A stretch of DNA of 64,000 nucleotides, taken from Desmodesmus armatus (taxonomy: Eukaryota; Chlorophyta; Chlorophyceae; Sphaeropleales; Scenedesmaceae). The notes under the pieces were generated by a model, which did no database searches, was not told the DNA's origin, and saw only the letters and a list, made by a program, of their open reading frames with translations. The position numbers and the translations under genes were made by a program. The stretch's first letter is position 1, and each line of letters starts with the position of its first letter. The stretch is taken from NCBI GenBank assembly GCA_007449985.2, contig VIIQ02000657.1, positions 248,001 through 312,000 of the forward strand, written 5' to 3'. Positions 36,501 to 47,238 of the stretch are shown one piece after another.

Positions 36501-39081
36501 GTAGAGCTGTTTCAGCAGGTCATCCAATATAGGTGGGTGGTGGGCGCCTCCACTCAGGCGCAATTGGTTTCCGCACGGGTGGTGTCTCCTTGCATATGTC
36601 GATGTTTGTGCTGCTAGTTGTAAACAGGTGTGTCATGTTTGTGGAGACCACTAGATTGGCATGCTGCAGATGATTGGTGTTGGGTTTAAGGTTTTGGGTT
36701 CCAATGCTTCATTAGGGTTTACGGTTTTAAGTCTTCATCGTGGTTGCAGTGGTGCATGCCCCTTGCATCTTGGAATGCACCCAAGGCCTGCCTCCCTGCC
36801 TGCTTACCTGCCTGCATGTTTGCCCACTTGCCTGCCTGTCTGCCTGTCTGCCTGCCTGCTTGTTTGCGTGCCTGCCTGCGCACGTGCCCTTCCATTTGGT
36901 GTGTCAGGTGGCACGACTTCATCCCCACCCTCATGGCATGTGAGCCGCTCATGGAGCAGCTCAGCCCTGAGGGCCTGGCAGCAGTCCTCAGGAAATTGGT
37001 GACCAACGATCTCTGGATCAACCAGCAATCGATGGGCCACGACCAAACGCAGCTGCAGGATACAGTGCTTGACATTGACCTCATCCAGGCCCTGGGTGAG
37101 AACTATGCCTTTGCCATGATGCACACCCTTGCTGAGCTGGGGTATCCCATCTCACCTGTCGTGAGCAAGGTGCAATGGGCCGGTGCCATAAGCAGCGAGC
37201 AGGTTGCGGCGCTGTTGAGGCTCGCTTTGAGGAACGGGGAGTCATACGACGTGTGGCATCTGGCCCAATGTGGTGCTGCTCATCAGCTGCAGGCAGACTT
37301 TGTGCTGGAGGTGGGCGGACTGCCAGTGTTGCAGCATTTGTTTGGCAAACCATTCCTGCTCCTTCGTGTGCATGCACACCATCTGTTGTAGCAATTCAGC
37401 CCATCATGACATAGCATATTTCCTGTGCCAGGTATCATGTGCCATCCACTCTTTACGCCTCTGCCTGATGTTGTGCTGATAACGGCCTGATCAATGGGCA
37501 CACGCAGGCTGCCTGTATGCAGCGGTGTTCAAGCCTGTCTACTTCTGCAATGCAGCCGACCTTATCTGCGCTGCCTCTTGTCTTGCTGCCTGCCTCTGAC
37601 CACTGCAGGTGGTTACCCGCGTGTTGGACGGTTGGCCGATCATCGGTCGCTCACCGGAGTTGGATGCAACGCGCGACACACCCTTTTGCAATCTGTACCG
37701 ACGCCAAGATGCCCTGGTCCTGCTCCTTGAGCTCCCAGCTGCTGCAAGCTTCACATCAGCCGACTGTGTTGTCCTGGCTAAGAAAGCAGCCGACGCTGGC
37801 AGCCTCGAGGCATTCATCAAGCTGTGTTGCCGCCTGCCACAGCTGCAGTCGGCACGCGAGGAGTTGCCAGTGCCTGTGCTGCTGCGTATGTACCAGCTGG
37901 CCATTGATGACGGTAGGTGCCAGGTGTAACAAACAGAACTGTGCACTCATAAGTTTGATCAGATAAGCTGCGCTGGCAAGGGATGCGTCATGCCAAATGG
38001 CTACACAATGGTAACAGTGGCAGCAGCGACTTTGCACCACTTGCAACGGTTTCACCACCATCACTGCAGCAAGTGTTAGCCATGCTATGTCCACGCTGCT
38101 GTGTATGTGCGTGTGCTGGCCTGTGGTTCTTGCAGGATGTGATGATGAACTTGAGCAGTTGGTTTGGCATTCAGCCTCCGAGCAGCTCAGCACGTCTGAC
38201 CTGCAGCCCCTCCTCCTGCAGGCCATCTCAAAGGCATCACGTTGGAGCAGCAGCTTGGAACCTGCGTCCTGGCGCTGGGACAGACGCCGCCATGGAGACG
38301 CACTACGGCTCCCGCGCATGCGAGACAGCTGTATCAAGTTGCTGTTGGCCGAGCAGGCTTGCCTCCCAGTCACCGTACCATCGGAAACTGCAAAGGGCAT
38401 GTCAGAGCTGCTAGATGCCTGCATCCTGCATGGGGTGTTCAGCACAGCGCGCGCGCTCCTGCAGCAGCCTGTAGCACAGCAGATGGATGCAGAGCAGCTG
38501 GAGCAGCTGCTGCTTACTTACTTCAATGTTGACAATGCACACCTGCACACACAGCAGGGGGAGGAACACAAGCATGCAGCGACTGCTAGGCAGCTGCTAG
38601 TGTTGCTGCTGCAGCATCCTGCAGCAGCAGCGCTTGATGCAGCAGCGCTGTGCAGGTTGATTGCGGGCCGTGGGGTCTTTGCTGCTGCTGCAGCAGCAGC
38701 ACGCAGCAGGGAGAGGCAGCGTCTGATGGATGGAACGGTCTGTACAAGCAGTGGGTTGCCAGATGATGAAGGTAAGGATGCATTAGACCCTGTTGGTGAG
38801 CTGTTGGTGGGGCTGCCTGCTGTGCAGCAGTATGATGCTGCAAGTCTGGCAGCTGTGCTGGCAGCAGCTGCTGAGTCGCGTGTGAGCAGTAGGGTGTTTG
38901 AGAGGTGCTGTGCTGTGCACCAGCAGCTGTTGAGTTGAGCACTGCTCAGCTTATGCAGCTGCTGCGGGTGTGTGCACAGCACTACAATCCCGGTGCATTC
39001 AGCCGGCTGCTGCAGCATCCTGCAGCACCAGGCAGGGGTGACAGCCAGGTGCAGCTGTATGCTGGCCTGCTGGGCTACTGA
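33540..39081 (+). pseudogene. Copy C of the helical-repeat family, one C-terminal frameshift
   Basis: Exons: 33540-33542, 33704-34079, 34418-34611, 34855-35146, 35439-35724, 36323-36532, 36908-37310, 37609-37912, 38136-39081. The frame holds through eight exons. In exon 9 an extra AG at about 38901-38904 (GAGAGGTGCTG where copy B has GAGGTGCTG) shifts the frame and gives a stop at 38936-38938, about 48 residues before the ancestral stop at 39079-39081. The protein would lose only the last repeat, so it might still work. It is the most diverged copy in exons 6 and 8. The first donor is GTGGGT instead of GTAGGY. Its divergent neighbour is ankyrin gene F. Confidence 0.72.
36785..36890. repeat. 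CCTG/CCTGT simple repeat in intron 6 of copy C
   Basis: A run of CTGCCTGCCTG and CTGCCTGTCTG units directly upstream of the exon 7 acceptor. Copy D has a related GGCGGGCAGGT-type tract, also just upstream of exon 7, at 47105-47160. Confidence 0.8.
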
Positions 39082-39755
39082 TGGGCATTGCGTGTGTGGT
39101 GTGTTGACAGTGGCACACGTCGCATCGAATGCTGTGCTTGGATGCGTAAGTGTTTTCCAGCGCCGGCACTACTACACTAGTGCCACACTACTAGTGCCAC
39201 ACTAGCTGCATGGCTGGTAACCTTTGGGGTCTGTTACTCATCAAGTTCAGCATCAGCAACTTTGTGGTCTGACCCCTACTATTTGCTGCAGTTTCGCCTC
39301 GGCATGCTGATAGGCTGTCAGTGACAGCCTTTAGTGCTGTTGTAGTAGGATCCTGCACACCACAGGTGGAGCATCAGTTGTTTGAAATGCATATTTATGG
39401 AGTGTATGAGGTTGATGCTCTGTCACATGGTGCAGTTGCGCACCTTCATGATCACCCAGCCACACAGAGACACTTGGTTTTGGTAGTTATCATAGTGTTC
39501 CAGTCTGCTTGGTGAGCAGTGTGCAGGTGAAATTGCGCATGCGGAGCTTCTAAGTGACTAACCGTAACAGTCTGTTGAGCATTATCTGGACAAAAAGACA
39601 GTTCACAGGTGGGCACAGCTGCAGTCAAACCAAAGCCCAACGTCCCCCCCCCCCCCCCCCCCGCCCATCACAACGCACTAGACCTGCTGGTGTTTCGTGT
39701 GAGAGACGTATCTCTGTCCATCATTGCTGAGCAATTGTGTTCCACATTCGCCAAC
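39082..39755. other. Intergenic upstream of gene H
   Basis: Holds the 3' flank of copy C and the presumed promoter of gene H. A poly-C run at about 39644-39662 lies 100 bp before the H start codon. Confidence 0.4.
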
Positions 39756-40236
39756 ATGTTGAGTTCACGTCCAGGATCATTCATGGCCACTGTCACTGCT
39801 CGGTCGCGTTCCGCTGTTTGCGCTCCGCTATGTGCCTTCAAAATCGCATCAAAGACAACGAAAAAAACCTCCAAGACTGCTAAGACCACTGTGTCCAAAA
39901 CAAAGCAGCGCTCGGTCCCTGCCACACAAACAGAAGCAGCAGTCAGTCCTGCACAGTATTTGGGGCTGACAGGGTTCTCGGCTCTGACAGGCACAGCATT
40001 GACACTCGCCCCTCAGACATTCTGGGAGCTGCTAGGCAGCAAGGACATTGTCGATGTGACCCTATCGTCATCTGAGGTGTGCAGCTGCACTGCATGGCAG
40101 TACAGCACACGGCAGGCAATTGCCTGCAATTGCAATTGCAGCAGCAGCTATTCCTGCCTAACACAAGCACAGGCTTTGCCTTGTGGCTTGTTACCTGTAT
40201 GCACACGTTGCAGCAGCAGCTGGTACCACCCTCCCC

Positions 40237-40267
<31 letters not shown>

Positions 40268-42127
40268 ACACACACGCACTCTCTCGCACCCAGGCCACCA
40301 CCGCCACTGCTACCAACGTGCCCAATGCTGGTTGCTGCAGCTGTTTCAACATAAACAGCTTTACAGGGAGTGGAATGGTCGCATGATACACCACATGCCA
40401 GTGCATTGGCCGCGGTCTCTAGCCGTCACTTGCTTCTCCTGCTCAATCTGTCTGCACTCTTGTGCTTCAGACTGTCTGCGGCATTGCTCTGCACCGCTGC
40501 TGCACTGCAGGTGTACGGTGTCTATTGGCTGCTTGTGGCAACAGCAGCTTACCGCCTCTCCCAAGCAGCAGATCAGGACGGCAACCTGTCCTCACCTGTC
40601 CTCATCACTTACCAGCGCCTGAATGCAATCCTGGCCCTCTTCAGCATTGGCTCAGCACTGCCTCTTGTGCAGGCAAGTGGGGTGATGTTTGTTTTGTGGG
40701 CACATCAGCATTTTGATGGGGCTAGATCTGCCAAGTGGCCACATGCAACATCAAACAAGGAACCCTGGTGGCAAGGGGCTTCGCAGCGGGGCGCTCGGCG
40801 TTGGCGTTCAGCAACCCCTATATGAAATATAAAAAGGAGGGAAGGGGAGATGGAACTGCCGCTGCATATGCTGCCACTGTGCTGTCATTCCCTCATTACT
40901 GGATACTTTCACCACATAGTATGAAGGTCCCGAACGTTCCTGCAATGGCTTTGCGGCTTAGGCACTGTCTGGGACTATCTGCTGTATTCATCTGCGCCAG
41001 TATTTTGAAGATACTAGTACCAACAGCAACACACCCCTTCACTGGTACTGCAGGGTGCAGTCAACGGCGACCTCTCCCCCGCACCAGCCGCCGCAGCAGC
41101 AGCCGTGCTGGCCGCAACAGCCGCCACAACCTACATCCCAGCGTACCTCAGCACCGGCGGCAGCACTGACGGCGCAGGCATTGCTGCTGGCTTTGGCGAT
41201 GCATTGAAAGCCACCTTCAAGGCGGGGCGTGGGTGGACGGGTGTGTTCTACAGCCTCAGCTTCTGGGAGAGCTTTATTCTTGGAGTGGCCCTGGTGGGAG
41301 GACCCATCCTGCCTACTGTGGTGAGTAGTTTGTCAATGAAAATCTCTATCAATTATTAGCTATTGCGATATAAATTCCTCGAGGGCTGCATGTGAAGCAG
41401 CTGCTTGATGGGTATATTGGCAGTGGCAGGGCATTAGGAGGGGGTGCAGGCTTCGGCACACCAGTGGAGATTGCAAGCTGCATTGCACCGACAGAAGCAC
41501 ACAAGCTGTAGTCTAGTGCTAGTTGGTAGGACCAGGCAGCAGTTGGCAGGCAGCAGTAGCAGTATCACAAGCCAGCATATACAGCTACTGTCAGGATAGG
41601 TTGTGGTCATTAGACAGCCAGTATTGCCTGGGGCATGGACGGCACAGACCACTGACTGCCATGATGCATAATCTGCTCCATGCGGCTGGGAAGTTTTTTT
41701 ATCTATTTATTAGATATTATACGAAAGTATGCGGTAGTGAACCAGCATTTTTACGTGGAAAAAGTGTCTCTGGCTTTTGCCCCGCGGCTTCAGCCTGCTG
41801 TTCACTGCTGGAGATGGTTGCTTCACATGGTAGCTGCTGCGTAGCTGCTTTGATCCCTCACTGTGTCCTCTGTTATCTTGTGCGCCACTGTGCTCCAATG
41901 TGCAGGCTGGAGACATCTCAGGCACCACGCTCCTAGTGAAGGACATGGTGGGTGTGGGCACCATCCTCTATGCCGCCCTCATTTGGATACTGCTAGATGG
42001 CGATGACAGGGGCCGCCTGGGGGCCTCAACCTTCAGAGCCCTCAACGGTGCATGTGGCCTGGTGTCGCTGCTTGTGGGGGTAGTGTGTTGTAGGGCAGGC
42101 GGGTGGCATCAGCACAAATCTGACTAA
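39756..42127 (+). CDS. Probable plastid multi-pass membrane protein H
   Basis: Four exons: 39756-40076, 40511-40672, 41054-41320, 41906-42127, all joined in phase 0, giving 323 residues. The start is the first ATG of the open frame. Residues 1-65 are rich in Ser, Thr, Arg and Lys with almost no acidic residues, as in a chloroplast transit peptide. About six or seven hydrophobic segments follow, near residues 68-88, 108-123, 140-160, 172-195, 226-249, 260-280 and 298-316. The second intron appears to be GC-AG, since the donor reads CAG/GCAAGT. Exon 4 carries L-V-K-D-M-V-G-V-G-T-I-L-Y-A-A-L. Specific function is not recognised. It lies between copies C and D and shares nothing with them. It is the only single-copy intact gene here besides the retrotransposon genes. 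Confidence 0.75.
40231..40275. repeat. Poly-C followed by (CA)n in intron 1 of gene H
   Basis: About 18 C followed by about 11 CA units. Confidence 0.9.
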
Positions 42128-44099
42128 CCAGGCTGTGGTGTTGGTGTCGTGTGTGTTGACGGCTAAGGTGTATGGGTTCCAGGCCACTCGGTCATTTGAG
42201 GAGAGCAAGTGAGGGGGGTGCGGATGGTGGTTTTGATTGCGTGGGCGGCAGATAGCTGCATGCAGGGTTTGCAGGAGAGCGGAGCGGGAGTTTGCATGGG
42301 GCAGGGAAGTGCGTGTGTTGAGGGATGTGAGGGGAGCAAGCGATGGGGTTAGGGATCCGCATGCATGGTGGCAGCAGGCATGTGTCCCCTGGACAAGGGG
42401 TGTAGCTGCATTGTGTTGTATTGTTGTTGTTACAGTGTTTGCTGGGCACCTGGCAAGCAGTGTGTCCAGCAGTCCGCATACTGCGGCAGTGCTACCGCGA
42501 TGTGTGGGTATCATATGTTAGGGCTGCAAAAAGCCGCATGTTCTTCAAGCAGTGCCGGATGGGGTGTATTGTGCAATTGAGCCGTGTTTGCACTCTTGCC
42601 TGAGCACACCTTGGACCATGCGACATTAGCTTCCTCTGTGGAGCCCCTCATTTCTGACTTGGCTGCTCTGTTACCTCATCGGCGGGCTGCGTGGTCACTT
42701 TATTGACGGGCTGTGTGGTTGCCCCACCACTCTGTGGTGAGCAGTGATGTGTGGTCTTCGTGATCATCAATTGACATGGCAACATGGCAATGTTGTCCTT
42801 GGTGATGGGCGCACGCTGACGTGGCACATGCTGCAACTTCAACTATTGGGTGGCGTCCGCCTGAAGTGGGCCTTGAGGGAGCAGTTGCATATGTGTGAAA
42901 GTTGGTTGCTGGTGTTGTAGGGGAGTGAGGGAGACCGCCTGGCTAGTGTGTGAGATTGAGGGAGACCGCTTGGCTAATGTTGGTTGGCTGGGAGAGAGCG
43001 CATGTGAGTTCAGCAGCTGTCTGTAGCTCTGAGGCTGTACTTCCTGCTGCATTTCAGTGGGGCGGCGCCGCCTGCGGCAAGTGTACTGGGTGCTGGGTTC
43101 TTGTTCGTACAGAGTGAGTTGGCAGTTCCTGCAGAGTGAGTTGTCTTCGTGACTGCATGTATTGGAGTGAGTTGTCCGAGTTATTGGAGTGAGTTGTGTG
43201 TGTGAGTTGTCGGAGTTGTTTGAGACTGAGATGGTGGTACAGTAGCTCCACGTATCAGGGTACCACTCCAAAGTGCTTGTGGATTGTGCAGTTGTTGGAG
43301 GACCCTCACATTGCAGTATCTGATGAAGCAGGCTTTGCTTGCCCGCATGTGCCTCTTGTTGTGCTGCTAAAACCTGCTGTGCTTGACATATGGTCTCCCA
43401 TCTGCAGCACCCACCGAGTTTCAACTTTGTGGGCCATCTATGCACCTACAACAAGGTTGCTGATGCCACACTGCTTGACACAGTGTTTGTGTATACGGCA
43501 AGTACAGTGTAAGCATGCAAGTACAGTGTAAGCATATGAGCAGCTAGGTGTCTTTGACATGAGCGATGCTCCACACTAAATCAGGCCTATGGCCACGGCA
43601 GGCTGCAACACAGTGGCAGCAGCGCAGAGCCAACAATGACCAGAGGAATTGCAAGGCAGTGCCTGCTGCCCAACAGTGTCGGCTGTATGTTGTGAGACTT
43701 GCCGTGCTGCTTGCTGCATAGCCTGGGTGGCTTGCATACATACAATGTTCCCTGCTGCATGGACACAGACTCCACACCAATACAGATGGAATATGCTTTG
43801 GCAAGTTGCAATTCCAGCTTGATTGTACGACAGCTCGCAATCGGCGCAGAGCCGCACCAGTGGATTGAGGGGCCCCACCCAGCTACTAGGTTGTCCAGTG
43901 TAATGCATCAACCAAACATGCATCAGTCAAACAATGCATCAATCAAACATGCTTGGCAACCCAGTCTACCATGAACAACCCAAGTTCATCACAAAAGCGT
44001 CAGTATTTCAGCGCTGTGTGCGCACAGCAGCAACCACAACAGCCAACCCACACCAATATTCTGTCACAATCATGTTCGTACCATTGCACGACATGGAAA
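42128..44099. other. Intergenic, no gene supported
   Basis: Several open frames of 60-200 codons on both strands, for example minus 42843-43445, lack recognisable domains and have no second copy in the window. The right end is the 3' flank of copy D. Confidence 0.4.
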
Positions 44100-45414
44100 T
44101 CAGCAGCCCAGCATGCCAGCACACAGCTGCACCTGGCTGTCACCCCTGCCTGGTGCTGCAGGATGCTGCAGCAGCCGGCTGAACGCACCCGCATTGTAGT
44201 GCTGGGCACACACCCGCAGCAGCTGCATCAGCTGAGCAGTGCTCAATGCGGCAGCTGCCGGCGCCTTGCACAACACGTCAATTACCCTGCTGTCCTCACC
44301 CGCCTCAGCAGCTGCTGCCAGCACGGCTGCCAAACCAGCAGCATCATACTGCTGCACAACAGGCAACCCCACCAACAGCTCTACAGGGTCGAGTGCCTCT
44401 TCAGCGTTATCACCTTGCGGCTTAGCTCTGCCGTTCATCTGCATCGCCCTTCTCATACGCTCGGAGTTTGTTGCTCTCACGCTGCTGATCCGCATGATGT
44501 CGGCAGCCGCAGCCGCAGCAAAGGGCCCACTTTCACGTATCAATCTGCTCAGCGCCGCAGCATCAAGCCCTGCAGCGGCCGGAAGCTGCAGCAGCAACCC
44601 CAGCAACTGCCCCACCTCTTCTCTATTCTTGTACTGCTGGGGTTGCTGTGAGAGCTGTGTGAGCAGGAGTCGCTCCAACTGCTCTGCATCCAGCTGCTGT
44701 GCTGAGGGCCCCTGCAGGAGTGCGCGTGCTGTGCTGACCGCCCCATGCAGGATGCAGGACTGCAGCAGCTCCAACATGTGGTCTGGAGTGAACGTGCGGC
44801 AGGCCTGCAGGCCCAGCAGCAGCTGAAGGACAGTGTCTCGCTGCTGTTGGAGCTGCTCTGCCTTCTTGCACCCCTCCTTGTCCCAGAAGCTTGAAGGGTC
44901 TAAGCTGCTGTGCACCCGTGTCGCCTTGGCAATGGCCTGCAGGAGAAGAGGCTGCAGGTTGGCTGTGCTGAGCTGCTGGGAAGCTACCAGGTCAGCCAGC
45001 TGCTCAACTGCCTCATCATCTCCTGCAGGGATCAGCAGCCAGCACACAGGCAGATAGGCAGCAGGGCATGCAACCAGGGGGATGTTAGAGTTGGCACGCG
45101 GAGTACACTCACAGCAGAAGGCAAGCACGAGTAGTACATGGGATCCAGTGGGTTGTGACAGAGGCAGCAGCTCGGTAAAACCTTGTCGGCAGTTTGAAAT
45201 GGTGGTAGCTGTCACTGCTATGTCATGCTACGCCGTCACCTTGACCGGTGAAGAACACTCTTGGCACCAAATGTGTTGCTGTTGTGTCCTTCCCTCCCCT
45301 CCAAGATCATGGTGTTGGAGGAGCGACAACCAAGGCAAAATTCACAAGCAGCAAAGCACTTGCATGTCGGTTGTAGCGTGCACGCGCACTGCTGTCGCCT
45401 CATCATCATTGGAC

Positions 45415-45941
45415 TATGTGACCAGGGTTTTTTTTAGTTGGCTCCAGAGCCAAATTTGGCTCTTTTTGAAAAATAAAGTCTGGCTCCAAAAACAATTTCG
45501 GGCCAGTTGGAGCCAAATCCTGGAGCCAACTGGAAAATTTGCACAGGCTGATGGAGCCAAAAAAAGAGCCAAATCATAAAACCCAGGTGCTGTTTGGAGC
45601 CAGACACAAAAAAAATGTGCCGGTGTCCAGGCCACGCCCAGCGTGGCTTGTATACCTGTTGTAGCTTCACCACCATCTGGTAGCGCCGCAGGCTTGGATA
45701 CGGTGTGTTACTAACTTTGAAAGGGCTTTGGGCGTCAGTTGGGTGCACTATATGAACCGTCTCAACCCCAGCTTGGCAGAATCAAGCCAAACATGTGTGT
45801 TGCTGCACTTGGCCTTTGGAGCCAAAAAAATGAACCTAGGGGCCTTGGCGCCAAAACTGGAGCCAAAAAAAACAAAAAATACAGGTGTTGGAGCCAAACG
45901 GAGCCAAGGTCCCAAACCTTTAAAAAAACCCTGTATGTGAC
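45415..45941. mobile_element. hAT-type MITE with 8-bp target-site duplication
   Basis: A 511-bp element (45423-45933) flanked by TATGTGAC on both sides (45415-45422 and 45934-45941). Its ends are inverted, CAGGGTTTTTTTTA and, read from the other side, CAGGGTTTTTTTAA. An 8-bp duplication and CAGGG ends are typical of the hAT superfamily. The interior repeats GGAGCCAAA many times in both orientations. No transposase is present, so it is non-autonomous. It sits in intron 8 of copy D and is absent from that intron in the other copies. Confidence 0.88.
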
Positions 45942-47104
45942 CTATGTTGCTTGCCTTGCAGGCAGTGCTGGTCACTCACTGAGGCCAGTGAATGTGCTAC
46001 ACCAGTTGTAACCTATGGAGACAGTTGTAACTGGTACCTACCTTTATCAACCGCCACCTGGTACATGCGCGCCACGGCAGGCACCAGGTCCTCCCCGCTA
46101 GCCAACTGCAGCACCGTGGTGGACCGCAGCTGTGGCAGACCGCGACATAGCTCAACAAACGCTCCCAGGCTGCCAGCTTTAGCTGCTGTTGTGGCCAGCA
46201 AAACACATTCAGCTTCTCGGATGCGTTCTGCAGCTGGCAGCTTCAGGAGGCTAGCCAAGGCCTCCTGGCGGGAGTGCAGGGGGCAACAGGGTGGGTGTTG
46301 CGTAGAAGATTCGAACGAGCGGCCCGTGATTGGCCAGAAGGCCAGCATGTGGGTCACCATCTACAGCCAACAAAGAACAGGCAGCCAGCAGGGAACGGGG
46401 CAGGGCAGAGATCGTTGCCTACAGATAAAGACAACACATGGTTGGGCAAGCTGGAACGTGCCCAAGCTATAACCCCCACAAGCACAACACGCCCACTTGC
46501 CTGCAGGCCCCACAGCCAGGGTTTAGGGGACTGCTGCCCCTTGAACCGCGGGTGTGAAAGTGGTACTGCAGCAGAGTGACCCACATGCCCGTTACCCCAC
46601 CTCCAACTACATGAGGAACATCAACAAACTGTCAACCCACCTCCATCTACACGAGGAACATCAACTACCCACCTCCAGCACAAATTTTGCCTCCAGCTCA
46701 GCAGCTGCAGGACAGGTAGTCAGGTTGCACACGTCAGTCAACTCCACGTTGTCCAAGGCCCGCTTCAACAGTGTTGCAACCTGCTCTCTGCTTATGTCTT
46801 TTGCCGAGTCCACCATGTCAAACACAGGGGTAATAGGACACCCCAGCTGAGCAAGGGCCTCCATAATAGCAAAGGCATGATCCTCATCAAGGTCCATAAT
46901 GTATTCCACCTCCAGCACTGTATCCTGCAGCTGCTGCTTGTCAGCACCCACGCTGTGCTGGGGGAGCCAGAGGCCGCTGGTCACCAGAAGTTTGATGACT
47001 GTTGCAAGGCCTGTTGGGCCCTCAGAGTCAAGAGCCATCATGAGGGGCTCGCTGGACATGAGGTCTGGGACCAGCTCGTGCCACCTGTAATACACCAGGT
47101 AGGC

Positions 47105-47160
47105 AGGGGGGCGGGAGGGCGGGTGGGCAGGCAGGCGGGCAGGTGGGCGGGCAGGCTGGC
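47105..47160. repeat. GGCGGGCAGGT-type simple repeat in intron 6 of copy D
   Basis: GGGCGGGCAGG-like units beside the exon 7 acceptor; on the gene strand they are pyrimidine-rich and may act as the polypyrimidine tract. Confidence 0.75.
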
Positions 47161-47207
47161 ACGATGCTAGGTGGGTATGTCAGCCTGTTACTACAATCAC
47201 CGCCAGG

Positions 47208-47211
<4 letters not shown>

Positions 47212-47237
<26 letters not shown>
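47212..47237. repeat. (CA)n microsatellite
   Basis: About 13 CA units within intron 6 of copy D. Confidence 0.9.

Positions 47238-47238
<1 letters not shown>

Noticed and set aside
42843..43445. 200-codon minus-strand frame
   Set aside because: Low-complexity Thr/Gln/Ser composition, no paralogue in the window and no splice context.
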